From contig CANHNG010000070.1 in assembly GCA_947461915.1 (NCBI GenBank), forward strand, positions 1 to 7,910: 7,910 nucleotides of DNA. Reading direction: 5' to 3'. The DNA is from Flavobacteriaceae bacterium (GTDB lineage Bacteria; Bacteroidota; Bacteroidia; Flavobacteriales; Flavobacteriaceae). Both the position numbers and the translations under genes were made by a program. This document shows positions 1 through 4,584 of this stretch, piece by piece. The notes beneath the pieces were generated by a model. It was given only the letters and a program-made list of their open reading frames with translations, was not told where the DNA came from and did no database searches. The number at the start of each line of letters is the position of its first letter. The stretch's first letter is position 1.

Positions 1-909
1 ATTAAAATTTCGATTGTCGGAGCTGCTTTTTATTTTATTTATAATGAGTTAGCAAACAATGACCAACTCGATTGGGAGAAATTTATCATTCTGTTCCGAA
101 AAAACCAATCCGTTTCGGGAATCTGTTTCATCTTGTTGTTGAGTGTTTTGAATCGGTTTTTCGAAATTTTGAAATGGCAGAATTTGGTTTCCTATCTCTA
201 TAAAATCTCTTTGTCGGAAGCGACTAAGCAAGTTCTTGGTGCACTGACCGCAGGATTATTCACCCCAAACGGAGTGGGTGAATATGCCGGAAAAGCATTA
301 TTTTTTGGAAAATCGAAAACCAAAAAAATCGTGTTCTTGAACTTGATTTGTAATGGAATACAGATGATTTTGTCTATTATTCTTGGAACAATTGGATTGT
401 GGTTTTTAGGTTATGGGTTATGGGTTCTTGGTATTTTACTTTCAGCTTTCAGCTTTTGGCTTTTGGCTTTTGGCTTAAAAAAGGTTGCAATAAAAGGCTA
501 TTCCATCGAAAAATTGATTCATAAGATTAATGAAATTCCGAAAGCGATTCATCAAAAAAATATTTTCTTGGCCGTTTGCAGGTATTTGATTTTTTCACAT
601 CAATATTATTTTCTATTCTTGGCATTTGATGTTGATTTGCCTTATTTAACAATGATGGCAACTATTGCCAGCGTTTACTTTTTGGCTTCTTCATTGCCCA
701 CATTCCAATTCTTGGACTTTGCCGTGAAGGGAAGTGTTGCCGTTTATTTTTTCGGAATTCTTGGCGTCAACGAATGGATAGTGGTTTTTATAAGCACGTT
801 AATGTGGTTTTTGAACGTGGTTTTGCCGGTGATTATTGGCAGTTATTACGTGATGAATTATAAAATCCTCTCCCCAACCCTCTCCAAAGGAGAGGGAGAC
901 AAAACTTAA
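1..909 (+). CDS. Flippase-like polytopic membrane protein (UPF0104 / LPG-synthase TM family), 5' partial
   Basis: The frame is open from base 1, so the start lies upstream; probably only a short N-terminal piece is missing, because the first visible residues (IKISIVGAAFYFIY) look like the first membrane helix. 302 residues are visible. The protein is mostly hydrophobic, with helices around residues 2-14, 39-57, 111-158 (two or three), 190-215 and 235-285. The conserved family signature is TPNGVGEYAGK at residues 88-98, matching the 'TP..GE' loop of UPF0104 / AglD-like proteins, a family related to the membrane part of MprF. Members are thought to move or bind lipids in the inner membrane, often beside glycosyltransferases, as here; that role is inferred. 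The C-terminus is odd: the last residues (about SPTLSKGEGDKT) come from a palindromic repeat, and codons 135-158 are built on a 7-nt tandem array. There is no lysyltransferase domain. Confidence 0.8.
   Translation: MKISIVGAAFYFIYNELANNDQLDWEKFIILFRKNQSVSGICFILLLSVLNRFFEILKWQNLVSYLYKISLSEATKQVLGALTAGLFTPNGVGEYAGKALFFGKSKTKKIVFLNLICNGIQMILSIILGTIGLWFLGYGLWVLGILLSAFSFWLLAFGLKKVAIKGYSIEKLIHKINEIPKAIHQKNIFLAVCRYLIFSHQYYFLFLAFDVDLPYLTMMATIASVYFLASSLPTFQFLDFAVKGSVAVYFFGILGVNEWIVVFISTLMWFLNVVLPVIIGSYYVMNYKILSPTLSKGEGDKT
404..473 (+). repeat. Ten-unit heptamer (7-nt period) array inside a coding region
   Basis: Seventy bases can be read as ten 7-nt units in constant phase: TTTTAGG (404-410), TTATGGG twice (411-424), TTCTTGG, a diverged unit, CTTTCAG twice (439-452) and CTTTTGG three times (453-473). 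The units encode residues 135-158 of the flippase-like protein, a Phe/Leu/Gly/Trp-rich membrane stretch. Because 7 is not a multiple of 3, gain or loss of one unit would shift the frame. Similar heptamer tracts occur, from memory, in other flavobacterial genomes. Confidence 0.75.
867..896. repeat. REP-like palindromic element overlapping the end of a gene
   Basis: A perfect 8-bp inverted repeat, CCCTCTCC (878-885) and GGAGAGGG (889-896) with an AAA loop, is preceded by a direct copy of CCTCTCC at 867-873. It is markedly more GC-rich than its surroundings. Read in frame it gives the peptide SPTLSKGEG, which I recall as a recurring tail in proteins of Bacteroidota and other bacteria carrying this dispersed element; that is memory, not a search. 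It lies inside the last codons of the flippase-like gene, 17 nt before the glycosyltransferase start. It has no T-run, so it is not an obvious terminator, but the hairpin could affect expression of the second gene. Confidence 0.7.
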
Positions 910-913
910 TAAA

Positions 914-2020
914 ATGATTATGATTACAATTGTTTTATTTTCGGTGGTTTTAGTTTACACGGGTTCTATTGTGCTTTTGATTTATGGTCTTTCGAAAGTG
1001 AAATCCTTTGAAAATACTGGCTTATCACCAAAAACCAAGTTTTCGATTGTCGTTCCTTTTCGGAATGAGGCTGAAAATTTGCCAATCCTTTTAAACAGTT
1101 TTTCAAAATTGAATTATCCTGAGGATTTGTTCGAAGTCATTCTGGTGGATGATTTTTCTCGTGAAGAGTATAGAGTTCAAACTTTCAAGTTTAAAGTTTC
1201 GGTCATAAAGAACGTTCGGGTTTCGAATTCGCCCAAAAAAGATGCAATTTCAACGGCAATACAAAGCGCAGAAAACGATTGGATTATTTCCACTGATGCG
1301 GATTGTGTGGTCAATGAAAACTGGTTGTCGACTTTGGATAATTATATTCAACTTCATCAAGTTTCAATGATTGCCGGCGCCGTTTCTTATGAAGCTAAAA
1401 ATTCGTTTTTGCATCATTTTCAGCAATTGGATTTGGCTAGTTTGCAAGGCGCTACGATCGGGAGTTTTGGTCTTGGAAAAGGGTTTATGTGCAATGGCGC
1501 TAACTTTGCCTACTCCAAATCGTTTTTTCAAGAACTAAATGGCTTTGGAGGAAATGACGGAATTGCCAGCGGAGACGATGTTTTTTTGTTGCAAAAAGCC
1601 ATTGCAAGATTTCCCGAGAAAGTACAGTATTTAAAATCCGAAAATAACATTGTTGTCACAAAACCTTTGGACGACTGGAAATCCTTGTTTTATCAAAGAG
1701 TGCGCTGGGCTTCCAAAACGGGCTCGTATCAAAGCCGTTTTGGGAAAGGTTTGGGCTTGGTGGTTTTTGTTGGGAATTTTGCTTGGGTTTTGGGTTTTGG
1801 AAGTTGGGTTTTCGGTTTTATACCATTTCAAGATATATTATTGCTATTCCTTTTAAAGTTTATTGTTGATGCGGTTTTGATTTACAAAGCGAATCTTTTC
1901 TTGACCAAAACCAAAATACGCCTTTTAGTTTCGGGGAGTTTGCTCTATCTCTTTTTCAGCACAAGTGTGGCTTTGTATTCCTTGTTTGGAAAATACGAAT
2001 GGAAAGGAAGGCGTTTTTAG
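914..2020 (+). CDS. Membrane-anchored family 2 glycosyltransferase
   Basis: A 368-residue GT-A fold glycosyltransferase of the GT2 family, expected to transfer a sugar from a nucleotide donor at the cytoplasmic face of the inner membrane. A helix at residues 4-26 is followed by the catalytic domain. Motifs are FSIVVPFRNEAENL (43-56), the donor-binding LVDD (77-80), the metal-binding DAD (128-130), a GDD at 220-222 in the place of the general base region, and QRVRW (261-265), the Q/RxxRW signature typical of processive or membrane-type GT2 enzymes. Three hydrophobic segments follow (about 274-303, 305-325, 336-357). All catalytic motifs are intact. The start at 914 lies 4 nt after the preceding stop; a second ATG at 920 is equally possible, and no Shine-Dalgarno decides. 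Close spacing implies co-transcription with the flippase-like gene. Acceptor and donor cannot be told from sequence; synthesis of a glycolipid or lipid-linked sugar is inferred. Confidence 0.88.
   Translation: MIMITIVLFSVVLVYTGSIVLLIYGLSKVKSFENTGLSPKTKFSIVVPFRNEAENLPILLNSFSKLNYPEDLFEVILVDDFSREEYRVQTFKFKVSVIKNVRVSNSPKKDAISTAIQSAENDWIISTDADCVVNENWLSTLDNYIQLHQVSMIAGAVSYEAKNSFLHHFQQLDLASLQGATIGSFGLGKGFMCNGANFAYSKSFFQELNGFGGNDGIASGDDVFLLQKAIARFPEKVQYLKSENNIVVTKPLDDWKSLFYQRVRWASKTGSYQSRFGKGLGLVVFVGNFAWVLGFGSWVFGFIPFQDILLLFLLKFIVDAVLIYKANLFLTKTKIRLLVSGSLLYLFFSTSVALYSLFGKYEWKGRRF
1786..1820 (+). repeat. Second heptamer array, in the glycosyltransferase gene
   Basis: Five 7-nt units in constant phase: GGTTTTG twice (1786-1799), a diverged unit GAAGTTG, then GGTTTTC and GGTTTTA (1807-1820). 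Upstream sequence from about 1744 is of similar G/T-rich make-up but without strict phase. It encodes roughly residues 291-303, a Gly/Phe/Trp-rich membrane helix just after the catalytic domain. Confidence 0.6.
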
Positions 2021-2073
2021 TTCTGCGATTAATTTTTAAAGCTTCCAATCTTCAAAAATACTAGAAGTTTTAA

Positions 2074-2556
2074 TCACTCTACTTTGAGAATAACAGGAAG
2101 GATAAACTGCGTTTTTACGGGGATTCCTCTTTTTATGGCAGGATTTATTTTGGGAAAGCCCACCAAACGAGCCTTAAGTATGCTGTCAATTTTTACGGTA
2201 TCATAGGCCACGGAATCTTTAGGGAATAGAGGTTCGAAAATAATTCTTGAATTAGGATAAACCGTAACTTTCACCTCAATTGTATCCAATTCTGGATAGA
2301 GTACGGACAGGGTGTCAACACTTAGTTTATGTTGAATGAGCTGTGTCATGTATTCAAAAAAACATTGTTGACGCTCTATTTTATTTTCTATAGTATCAGA
2401 ACCATAAACGGATGGAAATTCGTCTACTTCTTTCCAATTAATGGATTTCAATTCCTTTTGCAACAAATCCTTTTCTGAAGGCACTTGTTTTTCAAAGTAC
2501 TGACAGGAACTAAAAAGAAGTATTGATAAAAATACTGTAAGAATTATTTTTTTCAT
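2074..2556 (-). CDS. Small lipoprotein with TonB C-terminal-like region
   Basis: A 160-residue protein. The first 18 residues are a lipoprotein signal: MKK, a hydrophobic core, then FSSC with the lipidated cysteine at 18. It is therefore expected to be exported and membrane-anchored. Residues 19-75 are charged and probably helical. From about residue 92 the pattern (TIEVKVTVYPNSRIIFEPLF, then D-S-I-L-K-A-R-L at about 124-132, then PAIKRGIPVKTQFILPVIL near the end) resembles the TonB C-terminal fold: a beta strand, a helix, and a final strand after 'PA...G.PV...F..P'. There is no proline-rich spacer or typical TonB transmembrane anchor. The TonB likeness is pattern recognition only; specific function unknown. 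It is convergent with the glycosyltransferase gene (53-nt gap) and separated from the upstream tRNA by terminators, so it is probably monocistronic. Confidence 0.75.
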   Translation of the reverse strand: MKKIILTVFLSILLFSSCQYFEKQVPSEKDLLQKELKSINWKEVDEFPSVYGSDTIENKIERQQCFFEYMTQLIQHKLSVDTLSVLYPELDTIEVKVTVYPNSRIIFEPLFPKDSVAYDTVKIDSILKARLVGFPKINPAIKRGIPVKTQFILPVILKVE

Positions 2557-2590
2557 ATTCGCTTATCAAATACCCGTTGCTTTGGGTTTT

Positions 2591-2598
2591 CAAAAATA
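2591..2598 (-). promoter_or_regulatory. Candidate -7 box of the lipoprotein gene
   Basis: On the - strand this reads TATTTTTG, matching the Bacteroidota -7 consensus TAnnTTTG, about 34 nt before the lipoprotein start. No TTG is seen at the expected -33 distance, and the region is very AT-rich, so a chance match is possible. Confidence 0.3.
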
Positions 2599-2702
2599 CA
2601 AAAAATAAATTTATGGAAGTAATGAGTTCTGTTTATTGGTTTTAGTTTAACTATTTTGCAAATTAACAAGTTTTTGTAATGATTCAGTATCAACCTTAAA
2701 TC

Positions 2703-2733
2703 AAAAAAGCCATCCCTAAAAAGGGAAAGCTTT
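2703..2733 (-). terminator. Distal intrinsic terminator downstream of tRNA-Asp
   Basis: On the - strand, arms AAGCTTTCCCT and AGGGATGGCTT pair (one G-T pair, one T-T mismatch) around a TTTT loop; the descending arm runs straight into six Ts. It lies about 110 nt beyond the tRNA 3' end and just ahead of the lipoprotein promoter region, so it would back up the proximal terminator and insulate the lipoprotein gene. Confidence 0.6.
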
Positions 2734-2755
2734 CCATTGGTCTAACTACTAAACC

Positions 2756-2771
2756 TGCCCATTTCTGGGCA
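2756..2771. other. Small perfect hairpin between two terminators
   Basis: TGCCCA (2756-2761) and TGGGCA (2766-2771) form a perfect 6-bp stem. The loop is TTTC on the + strand and GAAA (a GNRA tetraloop) on the - strand. There is no T-run on either side, so it is not a terminator by itself; it could stabilise the 3' end of read-through RNA. Confidence 0.4.
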
Positions 2772-2804
2772 AAACAACACAACAATCTTAAATGCTTTTA
2801 GGGC

Positions 2805-2833
2805 AAAAAAGGCTTTCATTTCTGAAAACCTTT
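2805..2833 (-). terminator. Intrinsic terminator of tRNA-Asp
   Basis: On the - strand the arms AAAGGTTTTCA and TGAAAGCCTTT form an 11-bp stem (one T-G pair) capped by a GAAA tetraloop, with the T-run continuing past the stem (complement of A 2805-2810). It starts 13 nt after the tRNA discriminator base, the expected place for tRNA transcript termination. Confidence 0.82.
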
Positions 2834-2845
2834 ATCCCAATTTAG

Positions 2846-2919
2846 CGGTCTGGACGGGACTCGAACCCGCGACCCCATGCGTGACAGGCATGTATTCTAA
2901 CCAACTGAACTACCAAACC
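2846..2919 (-). tRNA. tRNA-Asp (anticodon GTC)
   Basis: A complete 74-nt cloverleaf on the - strand. Acceptor arms GGTTTGG and CCAGACC pair over 7 bp with one T-G. The D-arm is GTTC/GAAT, the anticodon stem CATGC/GCATG encloses loop CTGTCAC with anticodon GTC at 2885-2883, the variable loop is GGGTC, and the T-arm is GCGGG-TTCGAGT-CCCGT. The discriminator base is G, as expected for tRNA-Asp. The 3' CCA is not encoded (CTA follows), so it must be added after transcription. Confidence 0.97.
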
Positions 2920-2982
2920 TCTGCTTTATTACTTCACTATGCCCTTATTTTCATAGGAGTTCAGTGAACTTGTTTGCGGTTG

Positions 2983-3012
2983 CAAATATACTATAGAATT
3001 TTGTATCTACAA
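2983..3012 (-). promoter_or_regulatory. Promoter of tRNA-Asp
   Basis: On the - strand a TTG (complement of 3010-3012) is followed after 19 nt by TATATTTG (complement of 2983-2990). Both elements and the spacing fit the Bacteroidota TTG-N17-23-TAnnTTTG promoter. Transcription would start near 2977, giving a leader of about 58 nt before the tRNA. The leader contains the dyad AGTTCA-N1-TGAACT at 2958-2970. Confidence 0.72.
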
Positions 3013-3050
3013 GTGTTTCTACGAAAAACATTGAATTAAATTTTTACGGC

Positions 3051-3977
3051 TTACCCAAACTTTTGTTTTTCAACTAAATATGCCGTCAATACCTTCTCAA
3101 AACTGTCGGAAACCCCAACAGGAACGTACTTAATTTTGTTCTGAGAGCAGGTCATTGCTAGGTTTTTGAAATAAGTATTCACCCCTTTTTCATATGCTGA
3201 CTTTACATTATCGGCAAAAACGGTTACTTCATCTCCGCTTTCCATGTCAATAAATTTTCTCGGGGCATTATCAAAGTCGAAATTCAGTTCTGTTTTGTTG
3301 TCAATTACGTGAAACAAAACCACTTTGTGCTTGTTGTGTTTCAGATGTTGTAAAGCATTAAACAATGCTTCCTCGTCGCCGGATTGAAACATGTCCGTAA
3401 AGAGAATGATCATCGAACGGCGGTGCATTTTTTCGGCTATTTGGTGCAGGAAGGTTATCGTATTCGTGCTTTTTTGAGTTTTAGGTTGCGCCAAGAGATT
3501 TTCCAGCGCGTTCAACACCATTCTGTGGTGGCGATCGCTCCCTTTTTCAGGGGCATAATATTCATAAGTATCAGAAAACACACTTAATCCAACGGCATCT
3601 CGCTGTTTCTTTAGTAGATTCATCAAAACGGCCGAAGCCAAAACAGAAAATCCAATCTTGCTTTGGTAAAAATTCTCAGCGTCTTTGAGTTTTGGATAGT
3701 GCATCGAGGACGAATTGTCAATGATGATGTGGCAGCGCAAATTAGTTTCCTCTTCGAACCGTTTGGTGAATAACCTATCGGTTTTGGCAAACAATTTCCA
3801 GTCAATGTGCTTGGTGCTTTCGCCAACATTGTAGACTTTGTGCTCGGCAAATTCAGCAGAAAAACCGTGAAAGGGACTTTTGTGCATACCAGAAATAAAG
3901 CCTTCCACAATTTGGTTGGCCAACAATTCAAGATGCTGAAAACTGGATATTTTTTCTATTTGCGATTCGATCTTCAT
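3051..3977 (-). CDS. DUF58 / VWA-fold domain protein
   Basis: A 308-residue soluble protein of the DUF58 family, close to the family's usual length and starting at the usual family N-terminus. The conserved DUF58 core runs from VYNVGESTKHIDWKLFAKTD (48-67) to RFEEE (73-77). A von Willebrand A-like domain follows: IIIDNSSSM has the metal-site residues D87, S89 and S91, and the third position is in ILFTD (D195). This gives a plausible intact MIDAS metal site. DUF58 proteins usually sit beside a MoxR-type AAA+ ATPase and are linked to chaperone-like or envelope functions; no MoxR gene is visible here, so the partner must be elsewhere or absent. No signal peptide or membrane helix. The gene lies 159 nt downstream of trxA, beyond a terminator, and has its own promoter candidate. 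Biochemical role unknown. Confidence 0.9.
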   Translation of the reverse strand: MKIESQIEKISSFQHLELLANQIVEGFISGMHKSPFHGFSAEFAEHKVYNVGESTKHIDWKLFAKTDRLFTKRFEEETNLRCHIIIDNSSSMHYPKLKDAENFYQSKIGFSVLASAVLMNLLKKQRDAVGLSVFSDTYEYYAPEKGSDRHHRMVLNALENLLAQPKTQKSTNTITFLHQIAEKMHRRSMIILFTDMFQSGDEEALFNALQHLKHNKHKVVLFHVIDNKTELNFDFDNAPRKFIDMESGDEVTVFADNVKSAYEKGVNTYFKNLAMTCSQNKIKYVPVGVSDSFEKVLTAYLVEKQKFG

Positions 3978-3981
3978 TCTT

Positions 3982-4012
3982 CAAATGTATTAAAAGATTG
4001 CACAAAAACCAA
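3982..4012 (-). promoter_or_regulatory. Candidate DUF58 promoter, very close to the start codon
   Basis: On the - strand TTG (complement of 4010-4012), a 20-nt spacer, then TACATTTG (complement of 3982-3989) fit the Bacteroidota consensus. The -7 box ends only 4 nt before the ATG, so the mRNA would be leaderless or nearly so; alternatively the match is chance and transcription begins upstream. Confidence 0.45.
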
Positions 4013-4026
4013 TACGAATATACTAA

Positions 4027-4059
4027 AGACCCGATAGGTTTTTAAAATCTATCGGGTCT
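4027..4059. repeat. 33-nt near-perfect palindrome
   Basis: AGACCCGATAG (4027-4037) is the exact reverse complement of CTATCGGGTCT (4049-4059). Inside, after one mismatch (4038/4048), TTTT and AAAA pair around a single central base, so the whole element is palindromic. It directly abuts the A-run of the trxA terminator. From memory, similar 'CCCGATAGG / CCTATCGGG' or 'CCTGTCGGG' palindromes are dispersed in flavobacterial intergenic regions. It could serve as a second terminator stem on the - strand (only TTTAG follows) or as an mRNA 3'-end stabiliser. Confidence 0.75.
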
Positions 4060-4090
4060 AAAAAAAAGGCTTGACTTTCGCCAAACCTTT
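4060..4090 (-). terminator. Intrinsic terminator of trxA
   Basis: On the - strand the arms AAAGGTTTGGC and GTCAAGCCTTT form an 11-bp stem (two G-T type pairs) closed by a GAAA tetraloop, and the T-run totals eight (complement of A 4060-4067). It begins 47 nt after the trxA stop codon. It would largely separate trxA transcription from the DUF58 gene. Confidence 0.85.
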
Positions 4091-4107
4091 CTACATAATA
4101 TTGTAAG

Positions 4108-4128
4108 ATGGCGCCCGAGGCTCGCCAT
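4108..4128. other. GC-rich hairpin just after the trxA stop codon
   Basis: ATGGCG (4108-4113) and CGCCAT (4123-4128) form a 6-bp stem with a 9-nt loop. It begins 8 nt after the trxA stop and is strikingly GC-rich for this region. No T-run follows; possible mRNA-stability element or repeat remnant. Confidence 0.4.
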
Positions 4129-4136
4129 GACTTTGA

Positions 4137-4454
4137 TTACAACAAAGCGTCTAAACTATCAGCATAAGTTTGTTTGGGAGCAACTCCCACTTGTTTCCCT
4201 ACTACTTCTCCGTTATGAAAAACCAACACTGTTGGAATATTTCTCACTCCGTATTTTGCAGCAAATTCTTGGTTTGCGTCAACATCTACTTTTCCTACGA
4301 CTACTTTCCCTTCGTATTCTTCGCTGATTTGGTCAATGATTGGTCCAACCATTCTACACGGTCCACACCATGCTGCCCAAAAATCTACCATTACGGGTTT
4401 GTCTGATTTTAAAACTACTTCTTCAAAAGTAGCGTCTGTTATTGCTAATGCCAT
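4137..4454 (-). CDS. trxA: Thioredoxin 1
   Basis: A 105-residue single-domain thioredoxin, the normal length. It reduces disulfides in cytoplasmic proteins and is itself recharged by NADPH-dependent thioredoxin reductase. The active site WCGPC has C30 and C33, the buried acid is D24 in VDFWAAWC, and the cis-proline is P74 in NIPT. No signal peptide, so cytoplasmic. It starts at the ATG giving MALAITDATFEEV, a typical TrxA N-terminus, with no Shine-Dalgarno but an A-rich leader. It lies 130 nt after dnaE on the same strand with its own -7 box and is followed by a strong terminator, so it is likely expressed alone, perhaps with some read-through from dnaE. Several inverted repeats upstream suggest regulation or a structured leader. 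Confidence 0.97.
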   Translation of the reverse strand: MALAITDATFEEVVLKSDKPVMVDFWAAWCGPCRMVGPIIDQISEEYEGKVVVGKVDVDANQEFAAKYGVRNIPTVLVFHNGEVVGKQVGVAPKQTYADSLDALL

Positions 4455-4475
4455 ACTATTTTTTGTTTAAGGTTT

Positions 4476-4489
4476 ACCGTTTGAACGGT
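4476..4489. promoter_or_regulatory. Dyad in the trxA leader
   Basis: ACCGTT (4476-4481) and AACGGT (4484-4489) form a perfect 6-bp inverted repeat around TG, flanked by GGTTTA/GTTTAAG direct-repeat-like copies. It sits 22-35 nt before the trxA ATG, downstream of the -7 box, so it is transcribed. It could be an operator just after the start site or a small leader hairpin. Confidence 0.45.
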
Positions 4490-4509
4490 TTAAGATCCAA
4501 ACTTGAGTA

Positions 4510-4517
4510 CAAAGATA
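4510..4517 (-). promoter_or_regulatory. -7 box of the trxA promoter
   Basis: On the - strand this reads TATCTTTG, a full match to TAnnTTTG, giving a leader of about 50 nt. No TTG is present at the -33 spacing; in that zone there is instead the dyad TGTAA-N6-TTACA (4540-4555). CCAAAC (4497-4502) and GTTTGG (4525-4530) are complementary and flank the -7 box. A weak -33 plus flanking dyads fits an activator- or repressor-controlled promoter, which is inference. Confidence 0.5.
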
Positions 4518-4584
4518 AAGAAACGTTTGGTTTAAGAAGTGTAACTTGTATTACATTTAGCTATTTTTAAATTGGAATAACTTA

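Noticed and set aside
404..473. Possible CRISPR-like or minisatellite array
   Set aside because: The 7-nt units have no spacers and encode a membrane helix; a simple-sequence tract explains them.
889..896. GGAGAGGG as a Shine-Dalgarno for the glycosyltransferase
   Set aside because: It ends 17 nt before the ATG, too far for a ribosome binding site, is part of a palindrome, and this lineage rarely uses Shine-Dalgarno signals.
2021..2073. Terminator between the convergent glycosyltransferase and lipoprotein genes
   Set aside because: Only a 4-bp CTTC/GAAG pairing with a 10-nt loop is present; too weak to call.
2846..2919. tRNA-Asp as a site of integrated element attachment
   Set aside because: No integrase gene and no repeated copy of the tRNA 3' end are visible in the window.
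3623..3931. 102-codon - strand frame inside the DUF58 gene
   Set aside because: Overlaps the conserved DUF58 core in another frame; a shadow frame only.
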